Positions 1-13,500 of a stretch of DNA of 64,000 nucleotides are shown here, one piece after another. How positions within the stretch are numbered: position 1 is the first letter of the stretch; each line of letters starts with the position of its first letter. The stretch is from Diploscapter coronatus. Its lineage: Eukaryota > Nematoda > Chromadorea > Rhabditida > Rhabditidae. The notes beneath the pieces were generated by a model. It was not told where the DNA came from. It saw nothing but the letters and a program-made list of their open reading frames with translations, and did no database searches. The translations under genes and the position numbers were made by a program. The DNA is taken from positions 76,399,249 through 76,463,248 of the forward strand of contig OZ038423.1 of the NCBI GenBank assembly GCA_964036155.1, written 5' to 3'.

Positions 1-2238
1 GACATTGCTGATACGCCTGGAAAATCATTGGATCTGATGCGAAAGGTAATTTATATGAGAAAAAATTGCAAAGTATTCATATTCCAGGTTTATCAAAACG
101 AAATAACTCGAGAGATTCATCAGATTCTAGAACGGTACATGAATGCGAATTTTATGCCTGCGATTGAAAATCTGAAGCGAAATGGACATGTGAGTTGGCC
201 AGATTTTAATTTCCATTATCAGATGATAGTTGTTTGACTAGATAAACTTCATATCGATGATAATCATTGCATCACCACAATCGATGCACGCCATTATTTT
301 ATCTTGTAGTTTTTTTTTTTTTATTTTAGCTTGCCATGAAATTTTCGAGTATTCCCTTCCGATTTGACTGATTTTTTCACTCATAAGAGTATTTCGATGC
401 ACAGCTCACGATTCTGAAGACGTACTACCGTTTGAGCAGAAAAATGTTAAAATCGAGTGATATAGTAGAGAAATAGTGTATGTTAATTTGTAGTTTCAAA
501 TTCAAAATGCAATTTCTGCCTATGCAAAACGATTTTCACATTTTCCTGCCCGAGCGCTTGTACGTCAATACTTTTTGACTTCGGAATCGTGTTCTACGCC
601 TAAGAAATCAACAAAATCGGAGGGGTACACTTCTAGAAGTTCATTATAAGAACACGATCTTCATACCTTGCCAGAGCCTAAAATAAAAAAAATTAAATAT
701 TACAAACCAATTTCACCATAGTTTTATAATAATTATGTGTTTTAAAATAGCTTACAAGATTTTCGACTTCAGACAGTGGATGAGGGTGTGATTAACCAAG
801 TGCTGGTGAATATTTTGGAAGCGGCGAAGAAGCCCTACATGAAGCAGCAGCCCGAAAGACCGCAAATCGAACGCTTCGAACGAGACAATCACAAGGCTGG
901 TTTAGTCGTGAATTATTCAAATCTCATTGTCTTTGGAAGAATTTAGCAAAATAGCAGAAGCGGTTAATGAAATTTTAATGGGCGAATACATTTTAAATGT
1001 TGCGTATTCAGAGAGGCTATGAGTCGGATGAATCGGATATCAGCATAATTTCCCATTCCAGTGAATCGAAGAGAAGGCGAGGGCGACCCAGAAAGGCATT
1101 TTTGAGATCCTCAGATTTAAATTTATCCTGCAAATCTCAGGAAGAGGAGTATACTTTGCTGGAGATGGCTCCTGTGACCGAGGAAGAAGTTATACGATGG
1201 AATCCGGAGAGATTCCACTTCGCTACCAGATTCGTACCGGCAGTCAAGGTAATTTTATGAGTCTTTATGTCAGATCAGTTTCCTTATTACTCTTGGTTCA
1301 GGTAGCAGCTATGTTGTCCCTACCAGTTACTGTGCTCTTCAACAAGTATCCACGAATGTTTAGGGTATTTTAATCGAAGCTGGAACTTAAATCTTCACCT
1401 TATAATTGCAGTATTCATGCGATGAAGAGGATAAGAATGTTCTCGCAGAAGAAGGAAAGGTTCAGCGACAAGCAGGGCGATGTTATTTGATGACCTTCGA
1501 CGATGCAAAACACATCCTTGGGGCTGTGTAAGTCTCAATAAAGTTGATCCTTGCCTGTTTCTTAAATTTATTTCCATCGTGATTGATAAACTTCATTTTC
1601 ACAAAGATGGAAATAAGTCCCCCAAATATTCCTCTTATGCATTATTATTTGCGATGTTTATGGAGCGATTTGCGCGCAAGAAAAATCGCACTCTTTCTCT
1701 TTAGTCTCATATTCTTATTCCTTCCTAAAGGGGGTATGATTATTTCCGAGTAAAAAAATCGGATAAAGAAGAAAAGAGAAATGGGAAAAATTGAAGGTGA
1801 GATACTTGGATTTTCTTTGGATTCGAATTCAAACGAGCGTGAATCCGCTCGGTGGCATTCAACGCATTCACAGCATTCAAGACATTTTGGACAGGCATTC
1901 AACAGCTCCGAGAATTCGTGCAACACGACAGAATTGCGCATGAAATAGAGAAAAATCATCCCGTACTTGCGCACATTTTTGTCGTTCTTTGAAATGATGC
2001 CAATCGAAACGAGAAATAGCTCAACCGAAAATCAACACGTATTTTTTTTACGAAACTAGATCGAGATATTTTTGTGAAGATTGATAATTTTAGATCTGAA
2101 CTTCTACTTGCGCCATTCACTGTCAACGATTACATGATTCTGAAAATCCGACAGAAGGCTCAGCAAATGTTCGAGAAGCTGCGAGGCAAAATGGCGACCG
2201 CACAGGCATCCTTCTCGTTCGTCAATCAGCAATCGTAA
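1..2238 (+). CDS. DNTTIP1 (TDIF1)-like subunit of the MiDAC histone deacetylase complex, 5' truncated by window edge
   Basis: Seven exons can be joined: 1-45, 88-189, 773-~895, 1012-1248, 1302-1364, 1412-1527, 2094-2238 (stop TAA). The product resembles vertebrate DNTTIP1 along its length: SLDLMRK followed by a dimerisation-type helix (YQNEITREIHQILERYM), a TVDEGVINQVLVNILEAAKK helix, an acidic stretch, an AT-hook-like basic motif KRRRGRPRK, then the C-terminal DNA-binding (SKI/SNO/DAC-like) part with IRWNPERFHFATRFV, LFNKYPRMFRYSCDEEDKNVL and a last helix ILKIRQKAQQMFEKLRGK. In vertebrates DNTTIP1 scaffolds HDAC1/2 in MiDAC; that role is inferred by homology. The exon 3 donor is uncertain: AAG at 895 would be followed by GC, while a GT donor lies about 9 bases further. 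N-terminal exons lie left of the window. The identification rests on remembered family sequence. Confidence 0.72.
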
Positions 2239-5168
2239 TAGTTCCCTTTTATTTTTCCTTTACAAATCAACTTACATGAGATTTCCTCCTGAATTTAAAA
2301 TCTTTATTTCAATTTTGCTTGAGCTATGTTTATCATCTTCAGACACGCTAGTATTTTAAAAATTTCTATCCTGACCTTGTGATGATTCTAATCAAATTTA
2401 AGGGCAACTCATCGATTTTTAAAAATCATTTCTTGATAACTATAATTGTTCACTATTCGATTAGTGATGATCTCATTTGAAATAATCGTAACAACCTCAA
2501 CATTTGTATTACTTCTATCAGCAAAAACAAACAGAATAGTCAATGATTTGGGCCATTGAACATTACTATCTTTCGAATCATTTCCTTCGGAATAAATGAT
2601 GTTTGAATTTTATGAAAGAAATCATGCGTATCACAAATTCAATCAATTAAATCAACGTCGTCAGCTAATTTCTCGAATCAATAAAAGTCTATTTGAAGCG
2701 AAGTCATCATTGTGTACACATTTAAAATTTCAACGCACAATCCGTATGTTCGTTCCTTTTGATTTTTGGTACACATTGTGCTGTCTAATTCATGCTCAGC
2801 AGTGATATTTGCGGACTTCCGATGTGTCAGTCTATGGGAGAAGTTGGGATGGAAAATGGAAAGAAGTCGGGAAACCAAGAGGGCAAATCGGGGAGATCTG
2901 ACATGGAAACAGAAGCAGAAGCAGACGCAGACGCAGGAGCAGAGTAAGAAGGCAGAAAGATACGTGTCGGAGGGTGGATGTCGTTTCGACAGGCAACAAG
3001 CCCGGGGAAAGGACCTTGCTTTTCAGCTTCATCGAATCCGACTTCAAGCCAAAGAACTCCTGCACTTTCGATTTTCCTTCGAACACGCTTAGCTTTATTC
3101 TTTAGCATTAGATCTTTACGATTGAATTTGATGAACTATTGTCATTCTACCACGATTCGACCATAATGAAATCTTAATCAAGTATAATCTCATGAATCGT
3201 ATTGGGAACATTCAGTCTGAATTGAGTTTAGATTAGATCATGAAATATTTTAATTTTACTGGTTTTCATCGGCACAACCAATTGCTTCAATCATTGAAAG
3301 TGCTGCATTCAGAAACTATAAAGTCTGGAAGAAGCTCGAACATCATGAAGAACTCAAGTCAATCAAATTTCGAAAACTACTGAAATGGTCGCTCGAATTA
3401 TCCGGAACAGTCTTCTAGCTGGTTAGCCAGCTAATTTTCTATTCTAATATTAAAAGTATAAAAATCGGGGCAAATTAATATTTAAAAGATGTTTGACTAA
3501 TTGCATGCTTTTATCTGTTCATTTATCTCCTCTTCGTCATTGCCAAATATAAGGAAACTTATTTATTATCACGAATGTCTGAGTATCCAAATGTTCTCAA
3601 TTTCCCATTACTTCTTCAGAATCCAGCAATACTTTCATTTTCGAACGCTAAATATTAGTGTTCCGGTTATTGTCTGCAATCATGATTCTCATTATTCTTA
3701 TCGGATTTATAATCTGGGCTTGTATACTTCAATGATATCTTCTATGGAGCTTCTGCATATCGATATTTCAGCCACTTTGATCTAGCCACCTATGATACAA
3801 CTTCCAGGGAAAAAGTCGAATGCTTCTTGTGACCCAGAAAGTTTTGATCTGTAACCCATTTTCATGGTTCATGTTGCTTCGTGCTGCTTCCCCGTGTTAG
3901 CCCATTTTTCTAGCTACTTTTTGTGCTTTCTTCATCTTCATCTCCACGCAGGGCTATAGGCATTTTCTTATTCCTCGTTGTGAGTTCTGGCGATATCTCA
4001 AACCAAATAATACTTTTCCGGTGATTATGTGAGGAATGAGACGTTGTGCGATTGTGCGGTAGTTTCGGGGGGAGAATGGAAGACGAAGACGAAAGACATC
4101 GCGGAGCAGGCAGGGGAAGGGAAAATGGTCGAGGCACTCAAACCTGCCCAAAACGAGCCGCTTCCCCCATTTTCTCGATCCCACAAAATCTCTGCCTGAA
4201 TCTGAACCTGAACCTGAGAAGATAAGCAGAAAGAGGTGCGAGATCTGTCTATATTGGAGCTGAGCAGTGAGAGCTATGTCTGTTATCCAAACAAGCTCCG
4301 GCAATTTCACGAACATTTCTTAATTCTTCTATGCTATCTACATCTAAATCCTGTCTCTATTCCAACAATCAATAGTCTGATCTCTAAAATTCATAGTTCT
4401 CTCTAAATTTAATTTATCTAATGCCAACTAGATCTGGCTCAGGTATACTATAATTTGAGTCGAGGGGCTGTTGTGAAGAGGGTTTCATTTTAAACTTTCA
4501 AATTGTGTTATCAGAACTTCGAAATCAGTTTCATGAAGAGACTTGAGCAGGAATTTTCTGTACACATATTGCAAACGAAGGTTTGGAAGAATGCACATAT
4601 GATATTGGGTGATCTTCATTAGTCACCTTTAGTTAAATATCATTCGGTTTATAGAATAATCACTCTAAAAACTGAGTGATAACTATATGAAACCGGATTA
4701 TCTTGGTGAAATTTTGGGAATGATTAGAATTTGGCATGTATTTTAAAAGCTCCAAATTTTACATATCGATTCACAATAAATTAACGAACGAAAACATCAA
4801 ATATTGTGCGCTGTTTCGAGCTCTTCTCACCGATGTATTTTCTTCGATTCTTCACTACTACAATCCACTACTTTCATCCAGTATAGTTTCATCTTCCTGA
4901 AAGTCAATTACATTTACCGATACTGATTATGGTGGGAAATGAATAACAACTTGAGTTGACTTATCTTTTCTCACTGAACAAGTACTTTTATCGTCAGTTA
5001 TAAAGTCAAATACAGAAATTGTTTCTTCGCAACAGCCCTGAATCTGTGCGACTAGTTGACGAGTATTGGGATACAATGTGGCTTTTAGAGATATCAATTC
5101 TAGATGAGCTAGAGGACGAATTGCACTCAAACGGTCGAGCCAAGGAAGGCCCTTCTGAGAGGACTCCA
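2239..5168. other. Intergenic stretch, no gene recognised
   Basis: AT-rich, stop-dense in all frames apart from short chance ORFs. It holds one imperfect trinucleotide repeat (2908-2944) and probably the 3' UTR of the DNTTIP1-like gene and the 5' UTR or first exon of the transporter downstream. Nothing else was supported. Confidence 0.5.
2908..2944. repeat. Imperfect (GCAGAA/GCAGAC) trinucleotide-type microsatellite
   Basis: About 37 bases of alternating CAGAAG and CAGACG units. It creates spurious low-complexity ORFs on both strands (K-Q-T-Q on plus, Ala-Ser repeats on minus). Confidence 0.8.
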
Positions 5169-8100
5169 ATGGTCAAGGCAGAGCAGAGGGAGACCTGGAA
5201 TACTAAGGTTGGCAGATCAAATTTAGAACAAAATATTACTCATTGTGAATCATAAAAGAATTGCGTTGAAGAGAACGCTCTATCGATCTCGTAAGGCTAA
5301 CTTATTCTTCGTTGCAAAAAATGTAAATAAACATGGCAATATAATTGTATACTCATTCATATGAATAGAACTGAATGGCATCCTTCATCTTCAATATTGC
5401 CTAATTCTCGAGTTCTTGATGCAAAGTCATCATAATTCTGCAATTGGTCATAGGTTATTTGAATTGCATTCTCTTCGATCTTCGTAAATACAATAGCAAC
5501 TTCAATTTTATTTCATTCCTAAATAGCAATTGGGAAATGGGAAAATTATCAAATCAATATATAAGATAACTTAACGTTCATAAATTCACGCGACTTTGAA
5601 AATTCCTTCATATTCATGTGCATTCCTAAATGATGGCGAACTTCTAAATTTTCTTCAAAAATCGTAATTCCAGGTCGACTTTCTTTTGTCAGTCGTAGGC
5701 TTTGCAGTTGATCTAGGAAATATCTGGCGATTCCCCTATCTATGCTTCAAAAATGGAGGCGGTAACTCTAATATTCTGGAAAAGTCATCCCAGTGGAATG
5801 AAATTCAGGCGTATTTCTCATACCGTATACCTGCATGGTCCTTTTCACGGGCATTCCTCTGTTTTATATGGAGTTGTGTTTGGGGCAGTACTACAAGAAA
5901 GGAGCCATCACAACGTGGGGAAGGATTTGTCCGTTATTCAAAGGTTCGATTTTTACAAAAAGAAAGAATACCATAATAGTTGAGACGGAAAGTTTTGTCA
6001 CACATTATGTTTGTATGTTCCGTCAATTTAGGAATATATTCAGAACTTATCCGATTGAAAACTAGTTATGTTGATGTTTATATACACGTCGTTAGCACTA
6101 ATTTATTGAAAACTTTCAACCGTATACCGTAATGATAGGGCTCTGAATGTGATTAATAGCAAAACTTAAAAAAAAAAAACTTATTTAAATTTGCAGGAAT
6201 CGGTTATTGTGTGGTGATAATCGCGTTCTACACAGATTTCTTCTACAACGTGGTACTCGCCTGGGGACTTCACTTCTTCTACACCTCATTCACGTCCCAC
6301 CTGCCCTGGGCCAGTTGCAACAATTCATTCAATTCGCCCGGTTGTTATGAACCCGTGTATGTTCATGTCCATTCTTACCTAAAAATATTCATAAGTTGGC
6401 GAACATTGAATTTCTATTTAGATTTTTCAAGTATCTTACTCCTGAATGGTTTCATTCTGCACAGAACCTTAATAAGCTTAACGATAGAGATACTATTTCG
6501 CGCAATCACTCTATTATGCTTGTCAACGAAGAGGCAGAGAGGCGACTATGATTTAAATTTACAGAATTACTTATAACCGTTGCACGAGGGAATGGAAAGG
6601 TAAAAACGAAATAGCTCGAATTCACAAATGAAATAAAATTGCCCTAAAAATCGATACGGTATAGTTCTCTAATCTCAAACACTAATTGCGCAGGGAAACG
6701 TTCTTCGTTAATGAATGTGAGAGAGTGATAATCTAAAAATTTGCTTGAACTTCACGAAATCAATATCTTCAGCTGGCACGACGGCACAGATCGATGTCGT
6801 TCGTTAAACGAGTCAATTTCCACGGAGAAGATATCTGCTTCAGAAGAGTACTTCTAGTGAGTGTTTCTTGAAATTGATAATTTTGCAGGTCTATATAGTA
6901 TTCAGCATTATTAGTACGGAGTGTTTACGAAAATTACCGTTTTATTTTCATCATCCTGGTTTAGGTTATTTTCAGCCATTTTGACTAGTTTTCGATATTA
7001 CCAAGTTTATTTTTGCATATTCCCGATCAGCATTGTTCTCTTCAAAATGTGTTAATTTTCTAGAATTAACTGAATTGAAAAACATGTCAAGGATTTTTCA
7101 GCAAGGGATTTCTGGGTCTCCACGAGCCGAGAATCCCGACGAATCACGTATACCGAGACCTGGGTAATCTGGGCGCGATGCATTGGGACATTGCACTATC
7201 ACTATTCGTCGTCTATCTTATCTGCTACTTCTCACTTTGGAAAGGCATACAAATGAGTGGGAAGGTGAGAAAGTTTCGTTGATATCCTGAAGTTTTCTTT
7301 CCATTTCATGAAAGTTGCTGAAGAGTAAATAAATTTCTTACCCCATACAGTACTTTCCAAGTTGATCTTCATTTATAAGTTTCAGGTCGTGTGGTTTACT
7401 GCACTTTTCCCCTACTTTGTTCTTGGAGCCTTGTTCATTCGAGGGATTACACTGCCAGGCTATGAAATGGGCATTGAATATTACTTGAAACCGAGGCTCG
7501 AAAAACTTTGGGTGAGTCATGACGAAATTTCGAGTCATTAGATTTGTGACATACGCTATTCTCTTTGGTTTTCATCGTGATACAAATCTATTTATTTTCT
7601 TACAACTGTCCCCACTTCCCGTTTTATTGCAAATCTACATACAACCCGGAATCTTATTCATTTGAAAAAATCAGTGATTCGTCAGAATAAATAGTATCTT
7701 TATTTTAATTATTCTCCATTTTCGCCATTTCTAACAAAAATGTCTCCTAACTAAAATATTGTGGGAATTCACATGGAAAAATGCCATAATATGAGTTCAT
7801 TGAAGATCAGCTACTTGGAAAATGTGAAATTTTCTAGAATATCATAAATGTTCAAATTAAATTAGAGCACGAGTTAATTCGACAATATCTCAGGAGCCAG
7901 AAGTGTGGCAAGATGCTGCAACCCAAGTGTTCTTTTCCCTCGGCCCAGGTTTCGGAGTTCTCATGGCTTTCGCTTCATACAACGATTTCCATAACAATGT
8001 CTACATGTATGTTATCATGCCGAACTCGTGTAGATTTTATTTTTAGTGACGCGATATTCACTAGTTTAATCAATTGTCTGACTTCATTCATATCTGGATT

Positions 8101-9844
8101 CGTTATTTTTTCGGTAAGCCATAGTTTGTTACTTTAATAACCTAATCTTGAAGTTTATAGGTTCTCGGTTACATGTCGTGTAAAAGTGGGAAGCCGATTG
8201 AAAAAGTTGCCCAAGAAGGTCCCGGACTAGTTTTCGTAGTTTATCCTGAGGTTTTGTGAATACCTTATTAAAGGATGAGTTTGATCACCAAATTCAGGCT
8301 ATAGCGACGATGCCTTGGGCACCATTCTGGTCTGTACTATTCTTTCTCATGCTTATGACGCTAGGTCTCGATAGCTCTGTAAGTCTACTGAATGTTAAAC
8401 ATAAGTTTCCCAGTTAATTTTCGAAGCTTTATATCAGAAAACTGAATTTTTCCTTCAAAAATGTCAACTTGAATCGAACCGCGGAAATCCTTGACCGAAA
8501 TATTTTCGGTAGAGTGCTAGTGATGAAGTACAATTTGAATTTCCCAGTTCATGGTTCATAAAAATCAATGTCTCTTTTCAGTTCGGTGGCAGCGAAGCAA
8601 TCATTACGGGTCTGTCTGACGAATTCCCGATCATCAAGAAGCACCGCGAGATTTTTATCGCGCTGCTCTTCTCTTTCTATATGTGCATTGGGCTCTTTAT
8701 GTGCACAGATGTAAGTATAATCTTAACCCATTTTGTAATTGGGTTCGAGTAAGAAAGCATACAGGTTTGAAAATAACAAACGTCAGAAAAATGACGGTGT
8801 ATTTCGCAAATTTCATATGCTGAATAAATTAGGCTGGAATTCTGATAATGGAATGGCTGATAGTCTATGGCACAACTTGGGGACTTTTGATAGCGGTTTT
8901 CTGTGAAACTGTCGTCATCGCCTACATTTATGGTAACCCAAAAGTGGCATCGTCCTTCTAGAAATGAATTCAAGGCATTCGTCAGTTCGCTCACGATGTC
9001 AAGGAAATGATTGGTTTTGAGCCAGGCGTTTACTGGAAAATTTGTTGGTGCGTCGCTGCACCTATATTTTTATCAGTAAGTGCTTACGTTGTGGTTTGCA
9101 AATTACAGAGTTACCAATACTTTATTGATTATTTCTCTCAGAACTAGTCCTAAACAATACCTCTAATTGTCCATTCATCTTATTAATTCAGGTGATGATA
9201 ATCTCGAATTTCTACAATTACAGGCCATTGTCCTACCAGGATTATGATTTTCCGACGTATGCTAATATTCTCGGTATATATTTGTCGTAAGAATATTTTG
9301 AACATGCCATCTTTCAGGAATAATGTTCGCACTATCTGCAGCGTTCGCTATTCCAGCAGTAGGAATTTACAAGCTAATTTTTGCGAGGGGAAGCAATTTT
9401 TGTGAGGTTAATAATCATTTTTGATAGATTTTTCCATATTTATTGTTATTACATTATAACAAGACAATTAGTAAATGTCGTAATGACGGAAAGATGCAAA
9501 GCAGTGTGACGAAATTCGTCATTTTCCTACATAATTCTCTACTACTATTGCGTTCCGTCATTTCTTCATTACACTAAACGTAGAATAACATATCGTCCTT
9601 TCTCATTACTATATTCCTGTGTGTTCGTGCTCCGCGAAGAACAATTAAGATCAAATCTGACATTTTTGAACAAATAATAATTTACCATGTTTGATGGAGA
9701 ATATTCTTTTCTTCCAGGCATGACAAATCGCAGTTTATATTTCAGAAATTCAAACGAGTGATAATGCCCTATCGGAAGCGGCCCGAACAAAGTGAATACA
9801 TCCCCATCGGAGGCAATAACAATGTCGCCGATGTTATTCTATAA
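5169..9844 (+). CDS. SLC6 sodium/chloride-dependent monoamine transporter, dopamine-transporter type
   Basis: Seventeen exons: ?-5207, 5674-5761, 5809-5943, 6197-6356, 6773-6856, 7102-7264, 7386-7511, 7894-8006, 8047-8113, 8161-8250, 8298-8378, 8582-8710, 8833-8932, 8975-9075, 9192-9273, 9318-9406, 9746-9844. Phases match throughout and give at least 581 residues. TM1 reads [19 protein letters not shown], with the Asp typical of amine (not GABA or glycine) carriers. The TM2 loop [13 protein letters not shown], two extracellular cysteines ([11 protein letters not shown]), the TM6 segment [18 protein letters not shown] and TM8 [17 protein letters not shown] all fit fly and nematode DAT. It would re-take dopamine (or another amine) into neurons using Na+ and Cl-. 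The ATG at 5169 is a conservative start; the frame is open to about 5019, so the N-terminus may be longer. The C-terminus is short. Octopamine or serotonin as substrate is not excluded. Confidence 0.93.
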
Positions 9845-10576
9845 TTTTTCTCTTTATTCTCCTCGTTTATACCTTCTCTCCTAATCATTGTTTCTGTTCT
9901 GCTTTCATTTTACTTAGATTTTGTTAATTGCATTTTAGAGTTTACTTTTTCAAAAATGTACAACGGTTTTTACGATAGATCTCTATTCTTAACTTGCTAC
10001 GATTTTGGTTTGTTCTGATCTCTTGAATCACTTATAATTTCAAGCTAGTCATAGATTATTTATTTGGCAAAAACTAATTTATTCTTTTGATCGTTTTTCA
10101 TAATTCTTTGATTTGATCTGCACATGTATGAAAGATAAAATCTCGATGATGATAAATAAACTATGATAACAAATATTCAATATGCTTTGATTAGATTTGA
10201 ATAACACCGTACCATAGAATGAGGAAATGCAAGGTAATAATTATGCTGAATTACAAAGATCAAAGATCGAAAATAATGCAATACGTAAATTCTCAATTGT
10301 TAGATGGGAAATAATCCATCCTATCAGCAATATTTTTACAATAGAACAATGATAATATGATGAATGCAAGAATATCACAATTTTTTAAATTCCATTGATT
10401 TTTCTCTTGTTTACCTGAAAATATTCAACGCCTAAAATAACCAAATACTAATAGAAGGGTTGGCAATATTGCTCATGAAATACTTCGTAACGATTTTGGT
10501 GTATTGCAAGAAAGTTAGCGAAAACCCTACAGCATCTAATAATTTCATAAAGTCCTAAATAGTTCCGTTAGAGTAT
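9845..10576. other. Spacer between convergent genes
   Basis: AT-rich 0.73 kb between the stop codons of the transporter and DPY-19. It contains several AATAAA/ATTAAA-like words that could serve as polyadenylation signals for either gene. No coding exon was seen. Confidence 0.6.
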
Positions 10577-13500
10577 CTACAGTTTCAAGACGATGTAGTT
10601 ATTGTTTCGATTGTAGACGAGTCTGAACGGCTTGACGGCGTCCTGATCTCCCTTGAAGAGAAGTCGATGGTAGAGCTCGCAATTCGAAATCAGATTCTTG
10701 TTGGATGGATCTTGCTCGTCCCACATTCCACGATACACACATTCTGGTCTAAACTTTTCGTATGCAGCAAAATTGGGCCTTATTTACACGAATTTACTGT
10801 TTAGACATGACAATATCCATTTTTCTACTTCGATATAATTGAAGCATTTTTTCAAACCAAGATTATAGCGTCCCTTACTTATTTCCATTCATCGCACAAT
10901 TCATCGTTTGGAACAGGACATAATTAACGCCCATATTTTTCAGAGTTTCGTAGACTTCAGCTATAGGCTTTCTACTGAATATCGAATAGACTTTGAGGGT
11001 GCGTTCTCTGAAAGGAATCAGTGTTATTTAAGGTTAAAGGATACCAATATACCGTATTCCAACGTCCTCATAGTGCGGATGATTTACGATAGGCCTTCCA
11101 GTTGATAGTTTGACGTTAGCCATGACTGGCATAGTGCCGGCGAAAACTGCCTCTGAAGTAATAATTTATCTTAAAAATGAGGGCAGCTTGGATTTGTCGC
11201 AACGTCGCGGCAAATCTAGATAGTCAAAATGAAATATTTTAAAGTTTACCAGGTTTAGTACTTTTATTAATCCAATCAAATAGAGCCTCCTGATCGGGGT
11301 TGCTATATTCACCGATTATATTGTACTGTTTCTTTATATTTTCTCGACCTAAATTGAATTAATTCAAAATCAACCTGAAACATTTATTAACCGTGGTGAG
11401 CCATGGCAGCAATTAATAGTCCTATCAAACCGATATGAGCCCATTTGTTTAGTCGATCTTTCAGAACGATGTTCAATAGCTAAATATGAAAAGAGGTAAT
11501 GCTTTGATTAAAGGTTTCACCTTGTTATTCGCCAAAATAGCAGTTGCGATGCATAAATGTGGAGTGCCGAACAATTTCAACCTCATGATCAAATAAGTGA
11601 TCGAGCAGTAACAGATTAGTTGGACGACATTGTAGAAAATCTGCAGCATCATATATATTTCATGAATATGTGACAATTCTTCCTCAAAGTTCCTTACGTC
11701 GGCAAAGTGTCGTCCTTTGTTTTCGGTGCTTCGCCACAACAAACTCGATTTTTCCGAGTAGAATATGAAATAAATCGCGAATATCAAAACTGCAGCACCG
11801 GCAGAAGGCAACAAAAGACTTTGAGTCAATTTCCAAAGGGTCTGAATTTACTTATTTGTAAACTCACTTAACACTTTTCGTCTTACTTCTTTCGGAATGA
11901 AGTTGAATTCGGCTGAGCAAGTGTATAATCGAGTGTGAAAGTTGTGAACGCCGAGGAATTTCGCTCTCAATATATCCAAAATGTGTGCCTAAATGGAAGT
12001 TTCTGTAAGAGAAAATCACCGTGGTATAAATATTACATCGTCATGAACTTGCAGAGTGTTAGAAATGACGAATTTCAGTCCGAATGATCCTGCGACGAAA
12101 AGGGTCAGGTTGATCAGAACGAAAACTGGACGGAATGTGATTTTGTTCAGCAAAGGATAAATGAGCAGGGCTAGCTGAAACATTAGAAATTATTTTGCAA
12201 ATACATGTAAAAATTACCGCAAATGAGCAAATGGAAGGGAAGTAGAATGAGGTAAACAACATTTCATTGCCGAATAATAGAACAAACGAAGTACAGAATG
12301 AAATCTGAAATTCTTGAACATTCATAAAAAAAGTTGGATAATAATAATTGTAGTGCAAACTAATTTGTGATAAATCTAGAAGTCCCTACAAAATGTCCCA
12401 GGAGCAGAGTTTTGATTGTCGAAAGGGATGAAAAGTCGAAGGCGTGAAGCACGAAGATCGAGCCGAGTTGAGTGAAGAAAGCGAACTGAGAGAACTGCCA
12501 ATAGAGCTTGGCGAATATCGACAAAACTGCCATTCCGATTGCCCAGGACAAACCACTCTTCTTGTTCCTGAAACTTACTAATTCCATTAAATCTACTTTC
12601 AAATTATCGCTTAGATAACATGATATTTTTGCAGAAAAAGCATGTCCCGATATTGTAAGCATTTGAAATGTGAAATTATTGATGCCATCGAAGATTTCCA
12701 ATAATAGTTCTCTCATCATGTTGTCTGATAAAAGAGCTATTTCGGCATCTAAATACCTGATGATGTAAGTGACGAATGCGATTTGAGCGATAATGAACGG
12801 GAAGGCCCAGGATTCTCGCAGAGGCGGAGTCCATTGAACCCGAGTTGCTTCTCCGTGATTGAAGGCAAATGCAGCCAGAGCCAGAAAACCTCCGAAGATA
12901 GAATCGCTGAAATTTAGAATGAGGCTGAAGTCTCTTTCTTGCAATTCTCAACTATTTTTTCGTGGCTGATCATCCTATCATTGGATTTTTTAATTTCATG
13001 AAAAGATAACGAGTGGATTCGAAAATTCAGAAGGTTTTAAAAGCGTTTCAAAATTTTGCGAGATGATAAGATTTCTTCCTTTGAATTGATATTTCATTTT
13101 CCGCTGAAAATTGTGCACAGAAAAGAATACTGCTCTTCCGTTAGACATTGTAATAGTTGCACGCTTTTCTGATTTTTATACCTCAATAAATATTGCAGAG
13201 CTACTTTCAATATGGTATAAAATTCCAACCTCATAAGGACTCCCATCACGAAGATCGATCCAGCTACTGTGCCAGCAGATGCAAAAACATTGTCCACGTA
13301 GAAATAATGAGGATTTCCGATTCCTTCAAATTTTAAGAATATACTCTTCAAAGAAATAGTAAAATACCTTCGCAACTCTCGATCGGAGGTAAATTACTTC
13401 CCCGATTGATTTTCCAACACGTTTGCGTATTGATATTCACGGCGTCCGTTATGCCTTTGAATATTCGGTAGAAAAAGGCGAAAATTACCTAAAGTTAATG

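Noticed and set aside
2766..3108. Overlapping ORFs on both strands with Lys-Gln-Thr or Ala-Ser repeats
   Set aside because: Produced by the GCAGAA/GCAGAC microsatellite; no exon signals.
4927..5168. Minus-strand 80-residue ORF
   Set aside because: Antisense shadow overlapping the transporter N-terminal exon region; no family resemblance.
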